Source: JAUWTJ01 sp965603015 (lineage in GTDB: Bacteria > Pseudomonadota > Alphaproteobacteria > M2410). From it: a stretch of 41,306 bases of DNA. Within the stretch, counting starts at the first letter, position 1. The number at the start of each line of letters is the position of its first letter. The DNA lies in NCBI GenBank assembly GCA_965603015.1, contig CBFDBJ010000025.1, positions 1-41,306 of the forward strand, read 5' to 3'. The position numbers were made by a program, and so were the translations under genes. Below the pieces are notes generated by a model. It saw only the letters and a program-made list of their open reading frames with translations, did no database searches and was not told where the DNA came from. Positions 23,031 through 30,295 of the stretch are shown here, piece by piece.

Positions 23031-23861
23031 TTAAAAGACTGGGGTCTTTTGAGCCTCCGCCGTCACGATCCAAACAGCCGCCGTTAGAGCACAGTCATCC
23101 GACCTGCCATGTTTTTCCAGAGCCTCTCGAACCGGTTCAGACACGCTATCGCGAAACTGAGGGTTTTCACGAATGATCTTGCCGAGTGGTCCAAAGCTCA
23201 GGGACAGCTCAAGCATAGATGTCATATCACCACTGCTAACGGCTTCATCATGAGGAACAATCTGGATGTTCCGGAACCCGGCATCCTCCAGAACACGCCT
23301 TGTGTGCACAGGCTCCGAAAATGAGAATGGGGCCGTTTGACCTAGATCCGAAGTCAGCGTCTGAGGCAAAAAAGGCAAGCCTGCTTGCAGGGGGACACTG
23401 TCGAGATCGTTCTCTTCAAGTCTTCGCCAGCACACAAATGCCAAACGCCCGCGCGGCTTCAAAGCTCTGCGTAAGTTGTTAAAAGCAGCTACAGGGTCTC
23501 GAAACGCCATCACACCGAACCGAGAGAAAAGAGCATCAAAGGATTTGGCCGGAAACGAGAATGTGTGTGCATCACCTTCCACGACCCGGATCGTTGACAA
23601 TGGCTTGGTTCGACGTTTCGCAGTGGCGACCATTGCCGGGGAAATATCCACCCCGAGAACACTCCCTGAATGACCTACAGCCTGCGCCAATTGAATGCAG
23701 GTCTGTCCCGCGCCACATCCAATATCCAGGATGCGCTCACCTGCTTTGGGCTCGAGACGAGACATGGCCTGAAGACCAAGTGGTGACAATTGCCGGTCAA
23801 GGGCCTCATATACATTGACCCAGGTACGACCTGCGAGATCACTTGTGTCAGAAGACTTCAT
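23031..23861 (-). CDS. Class I SAM-dependent methyltransferase (UbiE-like)
   Basis: A 276-residue methyltransferase: motif I ILDIGCGAGQTCIQLAQ (about 43-59), the acidic ribose-binding LGVDISPAMVATAKRR, motif II/post-I VVEGDAHTFSFP, SFDALFSRFGVMAFRDPVAAFNNLRRALKPRGRLAFVCWR. The type is typical of UbiE/COQ5-like small-molecule methyltransferases; the substrate is unknown. I chose the ATG at 23861 (AGGTG upstream) over a longer frame to 23942. An 11-bp inverted repeat at 23029-23054 overlaps its stop codon and may act as a terminator. It lies with rpiB inside the tRNA-Pro repeat-flanked segment, so it is probably acquired. Confidence 0.8.
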   Translation of the reverse strand: MKSSDTSDLAGRTWVNVYEALDRQLSPLGLQAMSRLEPKAGERILDIGCGAGQTCIQLAQAVGHSGSVLGVDISPAMVATAKRRTKPLSTIRVVEGDAHTFSFPAKSFDALFSRFGVMAFRDPVAAFNNLRRALKPRGRLAFVCWRRLEENDLDSVPLQAGLPFLPQTLTSDLGQTAPFSFSEPVHTRRVLEDAGFRNIQIVPHDEAVSSGDMTSMLELSLSFGPLGKIIRENPQFRDSVSEPVREALEKHGRSDDCALTAAVWIVTAEAQKTPVF

Positions 23862-23964
23862 GTAATCACCTACACCCTTGCCTCTTTGCGGGTCCACAAC
23901 GCAACACCCCCGATGCTGGACAACCCCTAAAATTGACAACACCGCCCCTTGAGGTGCCTAAATC

Positions 23965-24393
23965 TCATCCCTCCAACTTCTGAATTCGCCTTTCATGTCG
24001 TCCGCCATCAAACGGTGTCTCAAGCCACGTTCGGACGATGTCCTCTAGCATGTCTTCATCAATCATTCGCTCTCCGAGGGACATAACATTCGCATCGTTA
24101 TGTCGGCGAGCCATTTCTGCCGAAACAACATTCCAACAAACCGCACAACGAATGCCTTGAACCTTGTTTGCGGCCATGGCCTCCCCATTGCCAGAACCAC
24201 CAAGAACAATCCCACTGTCGTATTCGCCTGACGAAACTGCTTTTGCAACTGGGAAGATAAAATCGGGATAGTCACATGACTCATCACTGAAAGTACCAAA
24301 GTCTTCAACCTCGTATCCATGCGAAGACAAAATGGCTTTGATCTTCTCCTTATACCTGAAGCCCGCATGATCTGTTCCCACGGCTATTCTCAT
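23965..24393 (-). CDS. rpiB: Ribose 5-phosphate isomerase B, mycobacterial type
   Basis: Interconverts ribose 5-phosphate and ribulose 5-phosphate (some members use other sugar phosphates). The 142 residues show RIAVGTDHAGFRYKE (substrate-binding Asp-His), DYPDFIFPVAKAV, LGGSGNGEAMAANKVQGIRC (64-83) and RRHNDANVMSLGERMI. The E. coli-type catalytic Cys is absent (Gly in the GGSGNGE segment); instead Glu71 in GSGNGE matches the catalytic glutamate of Mycobacterium tuberculosis RpiB. The ATG at 24393 has AGGA upstream; an in-frame start at 24420 is less likely. It is not in the usual alphaproteobacterial glyA neighbourhood and lies inside the repeat-flanked segment, so transfer is plausible. A LacAB-like sugar isomerase role cannot be excluded. 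Confidence 0.85.
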   Translation of the reverse strand: MRIAVGTDHAGFRYKEKIKAILSSHGYEVEDFGTFSDESCDYPDFIFPVAKAVSSGEYDSGIVLGGSGNGEAMAANKVQGIRCAVCWNVVSAEMARRHNDANVMSLGERMIDEDMLEDIVRTWLETPFDGGRHERRIQKLEG

Positions 24394-24550
24394 GACTTCG
24401 TCCTGCTTTGTGATTCGCATAGAAAACTCATATCAATGAAATCAACGAAGCAAAACGAATTGCTGTCGAAAAACCCTCAAATCACCCGCGCAGCACAAAA
24501 CCCTCGGCACCCTTGATGCCTTTAACCGATTGAAACTGAAAAGGAAATAT

Positions 24551-24628
24551 TGGTCGGAGCGAGTGGATTCGAACCACCGACCCCTTGTCCCCCAGACAAG
24601 TGCGCTAACCTGGCTGCGCCACGCTCCG
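24551..24628 (-). tRNA. tRNA-Pro (anticodon GGG)
   Basis: Read on the minus strand: acceptor CGGAGCG pairs with CGCTCCG, followed by discriminator A and an encoded CCA. The D-arm has GCGC/GCGC, the anticodon arm CTTGT-CTGGGGG-ACAAG with anticodon GGG, a 5-nt variable loop, and the T-arm GGTGG-TTCGAAT-CCACT. A -10-like TATAGT lies at 24674-24669. The position after merR is common in alphaproteobacteria. Its last 23 nt are duplicated at 22965-22987, marking it as an integration target. Confidence 0.97.
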
Positions 24629-24754
24629 ACAGGAGGCTGGCCACAAAGGGCAGGCCTCACGGTCGCGGACTATAGCGGCGGCAGCGGGGAAAACCAGCAA
24701 AAAATGGCTCTGACAGGGTAGTATGTCGCCCGCTGTGAAAGCGAGCGGCGCGGC

Positions 24755-25342
24755 TCACTCCGGCGCGCGCATTTTGGCAAGAAGAGGCATGTCCTCTTCG
24801 TCGCGAGCAGAGTTGCGAACATCGTCGACCCGTGTCTTCAAGGCAACCAGATCCGCCAGAACGCGGTTCATAACATCCCGCTGCCTGGGGCTCAGTTCAG
24901 CCGTCGCCTCAGCAGAGGACGTCGGCGCGTCCGGCGCAGTGGGGGCAGGACCGGTCTTCCCAACCTGCGACAGAGCGGACGGTGGAACTGATGGTGGAAC
25001 TGGCAAATCAGCCTTGCCCGCTTCAAGGTCCACAGGGCGATCCGTGATTGCCACGCCGCCAACCGCCAGTTTGTTCTTGCCGTTGTCCACGACAAAGCGG
25101 ACACCCTGATCCTTGAGGATACGTTGAACGCCCTTGATGGTATAGCCGTCGCCATAAAGCAGCGCCTGTATCCCGCGAATGAGGTCGACATCACCGGGAC
25201 GGTAATACCGCCGCCCGCCAGCCCGTTTCAGAGGCTTGATCTGACTGAATTTGGTTTCCCAAAAGCGCAGCACATGCTGCGGAACATCAAGTGCCGTCGC
25301 AACTTCGCTAATCGTCCTGAAGGCATCCGGCGATTTGGCCAC
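24755..25342 (-). CDS. MerR-family transcriptional regulator
   Basis: A 195-residue DNA-binding protein. Residues 8-80 form the MerR winged helix: FRTISEVATALDVPQHVLRFWETKF (helix-turn-helix), KRAGGRRYYRPGDVDLIRGIQALLY (wing and helices) and GYTIKGVQRILKDQG. The C-terminal half is a variable Pro/Ala/Ser-rich linker and a final helix with no sensor cysteines, so it is not a metal sensor. This form, downstream of ihfA, is conserved across alphaproteobacteria; its regulon is unknown to me. It starts 36 bp after ihfA ends on the same strand. Confidence 0.9.
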   Translation of the reverse strand: MAKSPDAFRTISEVATALDVPQHVLRFWETKFSQIKPLKRAGGRRYYRPGDVDLIRGIQALLYGDGYTIKGVQRILKDQGVRFVVDNGKNKLAVGGVAITDRPVDLEAGKADLPVPPSVPPSALSQVGKTGPAPTAPDAPTSSAEATAELSPRQRDVMNRVLADLVALKTRVDDVRNSARDEEDMPLLAKMRAPE

Positions 25343-25377
25343 CGCGGTTCTCTTTCAATCGGTGTGCTGACAGATAC

Positions 25378-25692
25378 TCAGTCAGCCACGTTCGGGGTCA
25401 ATGCATTATTGACCAGATCTTTCAATACATGTGACGGCTTGAAGACCAGGACCCGGCGCGGGTCAATAGGAACCTCTTCACCAGTCTTGGGGTTCCGCCC
25501 CATTCGCCCCACCTTGTCTCGCACTGAAAACGCACCAAACGATGACAGTTTGACAATCTCGCCCTCAACAAGTCGGTTTGAAATTTCATTTAACACTGAT
25601 TCCACGAGTTGTGCCGACTCTGTTCTGGAAAGCCCTACTTCACGGAATACAGCTTCCGTCAGATCTGCGCGCGTCAGTGTCTTGTCTGTCAT
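25378..25692 (-). CDS. ihfA: Integration host factor alpha subunit
   Basis: DNA-bending protein that works with IhfB in recombination, replication and sigma-54 transcription. The 104-residue DNABII fold shows TLTRADLTEAVFREVGLSRTESAQ (dimerising helices), VKLSSFGAFSVRDKVGRMGRNPKTGEE (with the minor-groove beta arm) and the Pro-containing intercalating tip GEEVPIDPRRVLVFKPS. The ATG at 25692 with GGGGAAG upstream is chosen over an in-frame start at 25734. Between fabH and merR, the usual alphaproteobacterial order. Confidence 0.95.
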   Translation of the reverse strand: MTDKTLTRADLTEAVFREVGLSRTESAQLVESVLNEISNRLVEGEIVKLSSFGAFSVRDKVGRMGRNPKTGEEVPIDPRRVLVFKPSHVLKDLVNNALTPNVAD

Positions 25693-25806
25693 GGTCAATT
25701 CTTCCCCGGAATCTACCGATCTCATATCGATCAATGCACCCTAAGCGGTGACGAGAAACCCGTCAATATCAAAGGGATAGGGAATTTTCTTGATTTTAAT
25801 ATCCGG

Positions 25807-26778
25807 TTACCAGCGGAGCAGCGCAGAACCCCAGGTAAATCCGCCGCCCATGGCCTCCATCAAGACCAGATCTCCGCGCTTGATACGGCCATCTTCCAGC
25901 GCTTCAACCAGCGCCAGCGGGACGGAAGCTGCAGACGTGTTGCCATGCTTTTCGACGGTAATGACGACTTTTTCGGGGTCCAGATGGAGGCGCCTGGCTG
26001 TCGCATCCAAAATACGCCGATTGGCCTGATGGGGCACAAACCAGTCAACATCCGACACCTGGATCCCGGCACGGTCGACACTGGTTTGAATGGCATCGGC
26101 GATATTCGTCACGGCATGGCGAAAGACCTCGCGACCAAGCATCCGCAAATGGCCAACGGTTCCGGTCGAGGATGGGCCGCCGTCCACATAAAGCAGGTCC
26201 TCATGCGAGCCGTCGCATCGCAGGTAGGTCTGAAGCATACCCTGGTCTGCCGTCGTGCCCTCACCTTCACCGGCCTGAAGAACAAGCGCTCCGGCACCAT
26301 CACCGAACAGGACGCATGTCGAGCGGTCTTCCCAATCCAGAATGCGCGAAAAGGTTTCGGCTCCAATGACCAGAGCCGTGGTGGCCTGCCCCGCCTTGAT
26401 GAAATTATCGGCCGTTGCCAGGGCATAAATAAAGCCGGAGCAAACGGCCTGAATATCAAAGGCGGCGCCTTTTTTAATGCCGAGGTGCGCTTGCACGCGG
26501 GCGGCTGTCGCCGGGAATGTGCGGTCCGGCGTGGCGGTGGCCAATATAATCAGGTCAACTTCGGAGGCGTCGACGCCAGCGTGTTTGAGCGCCCGTTCGG
26601 CCGCTCCGATTGCCAGGTCTGATGTCTTTTGCCCGTCGGCGGCGATGCGCCTTTGCCGAATGCCGGTGCGCTCGACAATCCATTCGTCGGACGTATCGAC
26701 CATCTTGGCGAGCTCATGATTAGTGAGAATTTTCTCGGGGAGATAGGCCCCGGCGCCCACGGGAATTGAACGTATCAT
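25807..26778 (-). CDS. fabH: 3-oxoacyl-ACP synthase III
   Basis: Starts type II fatty-acid synthesis by condensing acetyl-CoA with malonyl-ACP. The 323 residues have the thiolase fold with the Cys-His-Asn triad: Cys in DIQAVCSGFIYAL (about 112), His in WFVPHQANRRI and Asn in VEKHGNTSAAS; other marks are GAGAYLPEKILTN, DEWIVERTGIRQRR and FGDGAGALVLQ, ending GGGFTWGSALLRW. GGAG precedes the ATG. It starts 15 bp after plsX, so the two are cotranscribed and couple fatty-acid to phospholipid synthesis. Confidence 0.96.
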   Translation of the reverse strand: MIRSIPVGAGAYLPEKILTNHELAKMVDTSDEWIVERTGIRQRRIAADGQKTSDLAIGAAERALKHAGVDASEVDLIILATATPDRTFPATAARVQAHLGIKKGAAFDIQAVCSGFIYALATADNFIKAGQATTALVIGAETFSRILDWEDRSTCVLFGDGAGALVLQAGEGEGTTADQGMLQTYLRCDGSHEDLLYVDGGPSSTGTVGHLRMLGREVFRHAVTNIADAIQTSVDRAGIQVSDVDWFVPHQANRRILDATARRLHLDPEKVVITVEKHGNTSAASVPLALVEALEDGRIKRGDLVLMEAMGGGFTWGSALLRW

Positions 26779-26793
26779 TTACTCTGCTCCGTA

Positions 26794-27870
26794 CTAGCCA
26801 ACAGCGTCCTCGGATGCGTCTTCGAGTTCGTCCGAATTCGCAGAACTCTTGCGCGCACTTTCAAGCGACGCCAGACGCCGATGAATGATCTCGGCATAAT
26901 CACTCTCGGCCATATCCAGAGCGACCTCAATCGCCGAAGCAAACCCGTTCTTGTCGGTGCCGCCATGGCTCTTGATCACAATGCCATTGAGCCCAAGCAG
27001 CACACCGCCATTTGACTGGTTTGGGTCCATCTTGTGCTTGAGCGCACGAAAGGCCGACATGGCAAGGAGGCCGCCGAGCTTTGAAAGCCAGGTCCGGCGC
27101 ATGGCAGTCGATAACATGGCGGCAAATTGACGTGCCGTGCCCTCGGCCGTCTTGAGGGCAATGTTGCCGGTAAAGCCGTCTGTCACCACCACATCAACGT
27201 CGCCCATTCCGATATCACTGCCCTCTACGAAGCCAATGAAGTTCATGTTGGTAACCGATGTGCGAAGTGTCTGGGCGGCACTGCGAATCTCGTCGTGCCC
27301 CTTGAGTTCTTCCTCGCCAATATTCAGGAGTCCGACCGCAGGCTTGCGGATCCCGAGCTCAACGCGGGCAAAGGCTTCACCCATAATTGCAAAGTCGACC
27401 AACTGCTTTTCGTCAGCTTCAACATTGGCGCCAAGGTCGAGAACTACGGTCTCTCCGTTGAGGCTTGGCCACAACCCGGCTATCGCAGGACGCGAAATAC
27501 CCGGCATGGTCTTGAGCTGGATCTTGCCCATAGCCATAAGAGCGCCGGTATTCCCGGCCGAGACAACCGCCCGGGCATCGTCCTGACGGACCGAATCGAT
27601 GGCCCGCCACATGGAGGTATTACGGCCCCGGCGGACGGCCTCACTCGGCTTGTCTTCCATGGACACCGTTGCTTCTGCATGGATCACTGTGGATGCCGCA
27701 GCAACAGACGGGTGCTGTTCAAGCAGCTGCTTCAATTGGCTTTCATCGCCATGCAGTAGGAATTTGATTTTTGGATGTCGAACCAGCGCTATTTCAGCAC
27801 CTTCAATGACGACCGTCGGTGCCGCATCCCCGCCCATCGCGTCCAGAGAAAGGGTCGTCTGATTCTTCAA
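26794..27870 (-). CDS. plsX: Phosphate acyltransferase PlsX
   Basis: Makes acyl-phosphate from acyl-ACP for PlsY in phospholipid synthesis; peripheral membrane enzyme. The 358 residues show LSLDAMGGDAAPTVVIEGAE, VSMEDKPSEAVRRGRNTSM, VSAGNTGALMAMG, GLLNIGEEELKG, FIGFVEGSDI, VVTDGFTGNIALKTAEG, GGVLLGLNGIVIKSHGG. The start is a TTG (27868-27870 complement) with GGAG upstream; an ATG start is not available near the family N-terminus. The C-terminus is slightly extended and acidic/serine-rich. Order rpmF-plsX-fabH is conserved in most bacteria. Confidence 0.95.
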   Translation of the reverse strand: MKNQTTLSLDAMGGDAAPTVVIEGAEIALVRHPKIKFLLHGDESQLKQLLEQHPSVAAASTVIHAEATVSMEDKPSEAVRRGRNTSMWRAIDSVRQDDARAVVSAGNTGALMAMGKIQLKTMPGISRPAIAGLWPSLNGETVVLDLGANVEADEKQLVDFAIMGEAFARVELGIRKPAVGLLNIGEEELKGHDEIRSAAQTLRTSVTNMNFIGFVEGSDIGMGDVDVVVTDGFTGNIALKTAEGTARQFAAMLSTAMRRTWLSKLGGLLAMSAFRALKHKMDPNQSNGGVLLGLNGIVIKSHGGTDKNGFASAIEVALDMAESDYAEIIHRRLASLESARKSSANSDELEDASEDAVG

Positions 27871-28044
27871 ACCGCGCTCCGATTCACTTTGCCCGAAAAC
27901 AAAGCATCTATTGTGCTCTGTCCAGCGGTCATACCTGCCACATATAATTTTGCACGACTCGTGCAGGCAGAACTATACGGCCTTGAGGAAGCTGTTGCGA
28001 CAGGCAATCAGGGAAAGGCTCAAAATGGCCTCAAACCCGCTCTG

Positions 28045-28230
28045 TTAAATCGCAGCAGGATCTTTCAGTACTACCCGACCGTCATAATGCCCACAGGAGA
28101 CGCAGACATGGTGCGGACGCTTGAGTTCGCCGCAGTTTGAGCATTCATTATATGACGCTTTTGCAAGCTTGTCGTGACCCCGGCGCATACCACGCTTGGA
28201 CCGCGACACTTTCTTCATTGGAACTGCCAT
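28045..28230 (-). CDS. rpmF: 50S ribosomal protein L32
   Basis: A 61-residue zinc-ribbon ribosomal protein. It begins MAVPMKKVSRSKRGMRRGHD and keeps all four zinc ligands as CSNC and CVSC (ECSNCGELKRPHHVCVSCG), so it is the zinc-containing form rather than a Cys-minus paralogue. It lies between DUF177 and plsX on the same strand; the 241-bp gap upstream (28231-28471) holds no visible gene and may carry its own promoter. Confidence 0.96.
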   Translation of the reverse strand: MAVPMKKVSRSKRGMRRGHDKLAKASYNECSNCGELKRPHHVCVSCGHYDGRVVLKDPAAI

Positions 28231-28471
28231 TGCTCAAATCTTTCTTCTTCTATTGCCGCTGCGCCCTGGTGCTTGCCAGCGGTAGTCGCGCACTGCCCGG
28301 ACCAAATTAGCGGCTCAAAACCAAACCAAAAAATCGCGCCGACAGAGGCAAACAGCCAATATCGAAGCGAGGCGCACAAAATACTCATTTCGAAGCTCGA
28401 CGCAAGGTGAAAGTTTGCCGATTTCACCTATTCGCCAAATCAGGTCCTGCCGCCGGAAAACCCCGGTTATT

Positions 28472-29041
28472 CTAGTGCTTGAGCTGTTTCAGCACATCAA
28501 ACGGATTGGGCCTGTCCTCACCGTCTTCACCTGGTTGCCACTTCGGATCAATTTCGGCCCCGTCCTTGCGTGGCCAGGGATCCAGCCCCAGGGCCAGATG
28601 TTCGGCAATAATCTCGAGTAAATTGACCGTATGACCGATCAGGGGCTCCGGCGGATCCTCTGCCTCAAGGACGAAATCAACCTCGACATGTTCGTCCGGT
28701 TCTTCCTGCATGGCCTCTGCCTCGGGAATAAACGTTCGTTCAAATGGTTCAACGACTTCTTCAGGCACCGGCTCAAGGCTCACCACACATTCCTGAACAA
28801 CGGAGGCGCGAAGTTCACCCACAAGCATAAAGCCGGTCTTGTGCCATGGCTTGATCCGGACCTCCCCTTCCAGCCGAGAGAGATCAATAATACCAATAAT
28901 CTCAAGGACTTGTGCCAGTTCGTCGGGGTCTGCCGTGAAGCAGATATCGGCTCCATTGGCATTGACACCGCCCAGGTCCAGCGGCGCGCCCAGAACCACC
29001 TGTCTCGCCGTCCGCTTTGTTTTTTGCACGCGTTTTTTCAA
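28472..29041 (-). CDS. DUF177 family protein (YceD-like)
   Basis: A 189-residue YceD/DUF177 protein. The family is conserved upstream of rpmF; it is linked to 23S rRNA accumulation in E. coli and plants. Visible are VQECVVSLEPVPEEVVEPFERTFIPE (central family block, Cys included), an acidic insert, and the C-terminal signature GHTVNLLEIIAEHLALGLDPWPRKDG, then a short tail WQPGEDGEDRPNPFDVLKQLK typical of the family. Its start overlaps the CBP3 chaperone stop by 4 nt, so the two are coupled. Confidence 0.9.
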   Translation of the reverse strand: MKKRVQKTKRTARQVVLGAPLDLGGVNANGADICFTADPDELAQVLEIIGIIDLSRLEGEVRIKPWHKTGFMLVGELRASVVQECVVSLEPVPEEVVEPFERTFIPEAEAMQEEPDEHVEVDFVLEAEDPPEPLIGHTVNLLEIIAEHLALGLDPWPRKDGAEIDPKWQPGEDGEDRPNPFDVLKQLKH

Positions 29042-29589
29042 GCCGCATCTCCGAAATCAACCAGACCAAGATAAAACCGTTCCAGCGGCTGATCGCTCAA
29101 ATGTGACCAGGTCGCCAGCATATAGTCTGACATCGCCTCTGTAACACCGTCTTTCACCGCTTCGCCGCGGAACAGATTACGGGCAACGGCGGCGGATAGG
29201 GCTGCCCGGTCACCATCGATCAGGGGCACCTCGTAGGCATCGACACGGCCATAAAAGGCTGCCGCCATCTTCTTGATCCGTTTGCCGACCGACAGGTCGC
29301 CAACCCCCATCTCCCTGAGTGCGCTGTCCATATTCACAAACATGGTATCAAACACGGCTTGCCCCAACTCTTCCGCCGGTTTTCCCTCAACCTTAAATCG
29401 TCTCAGGACCAGAAATGCATGCAATATGGTCATGTCAAAACGGCCATCTATCGTGTCGGCCACGCCATAGTCCTCAAAGAATACAGGTTTTCTCGACTGC
29501 CGGACGATCCGGGTGTAGAGCGCTTCGGCATTGGATTTTGTGGATTTTTTACTGAACTTGCGATTCACGGGAGTCGGAACGGGAGCCAT
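29038..29589 (-). CDS. Ubiquinol-cytochrome c chaperone, CBP3 family
   Basis: A 183-residue protein of the ubiquinol-cytochrome c chaperone family (PF03981), homologous to mitochondrial CBP3/UQCC1, which assists cytochrome b assembly into complex III. Conserved stretches are ALYTRIVRQSRKPVFFEDYGVADTIDGRFDM (split across 23-53), LHAFLVLRRFKVEG, ELGQAVFDTMFVNMDSALREMGVGDLSVGKRIKKMA and AFYGRVDAYE. It is the first gene of the minus-strand set and divergent from bamE; this bamE / CBP3 / DUF177 arrangement is widespread in alphaproteobacteria. Confidence 0.92.
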   Translation of the reverse strand: MAPVPTPVNRKFSKKSTKSNAEALYTRIVRQSRKPVFFEDYGVADTIDGRFDMTILHAFLVLRRFKVEGKPAEELGQAVFDTMFVNMDSALREMGVGDLSVGKRIKKMAAAFYGRVDAYEVPLIDGDRAALSAAVARNLFRGEAVKDGVTEAMSDYMLATWSHLSDQPLERFYLGLVDFGDAA

Positions 29590-29742
29590 GGGAGCAGAAC
29601 CTGAATTTGTGCCGAATTAAAGATGCTGATAAAACCGGCCTTGAACTAAACTGGCTGGCAGGATAGGTCAAAGTATCATTTAGTTGATCAGGCGATAAGA
29701 AATTCGTCTAAGTGCCAATATGTCTTGTATGAGGATATCAGA

Positions 29743-30228
29743 GTGAAGCTTGCCCCCCTTCGGACCGGACTTAAACAATCATGTGTCCTGGCCCTGCTGA
29801 CAATCGCTACAGTCGCCTGTGCCCCGGTGGTAACCAGTCACGGTTACTTCCCCAGAAATGCAGATATTATGACCGTCAAGGAAGGCTCCCACTCGCAGCG
29901 ACAAATTGAGCTGATGATGGGGTCCCCGTCGACCATCGGGTCTTTCGACGATAACACCTGGTACTATATCAACTCTCAGAGCCACTCTTTTGCATGGAAA
30001 GCGCCTGTTATTGTTTCAGAGCAGGTCCTGGCCATAAAGTTCGACAGCGAAACCAAAATGGTCAAGACCGTCAACCAGTATTCGATCGAGGATGGCAGGG
30101 TGATAGCCTTTTCCGACGACGTGACACCGACCCGGGGCCGCGAGCTTTCGTTCCTTGAGCAGCTTATCGGCAATGTTGGTCGAGTCTCCTCAGATCAGCT
30201 CGAAAGGCAGACTGGCGGCGACCGCTAA
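29743..30228 (+). CDS. bamE: Outer membrane assembly lipoprotein BamE (SmpA/OmlA)
   Basis: Accessory subunit of the BAM complex that folds outer-membrane proteins. The 161 residues start with a lipoprotein signal (LALLTIATVAC, Cys26; the -3 residue is Thr, slightly off consensus). The SmpA/OmlA fold follows: VKEGSHSQRQIELMMGSPST, FDDNTWYYINSQSHSFAW, VLAIKFDSE. I chose the GTG at 29743, with GAGG about 8 nt upstream, over the TTG at 29725. It functions with BamA, encoded at the right edge of the window. Confidence 0.9.
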   Translation: MKLAPLRTGLKQSCVLALLTIATVACAPVVTSHGYFPRNADIMTVKEGSHSQRQIELMMGSPSTIGSFDDNTWYYINSQSHSFAWKAPVIVSEQVLAIKFDSETKMVKTVNQYSIEDGRVIAFSDDVTPTRGRELSFLEQLIGNVGRVSSDQLERQTGGDR

Positions 30229-30295
30229 AATTCTTGCGTAGCCGGGCATCTCCTGTACCTTTGGGTCATTCCAGAGTGATGCAAGGGAGAACGGG

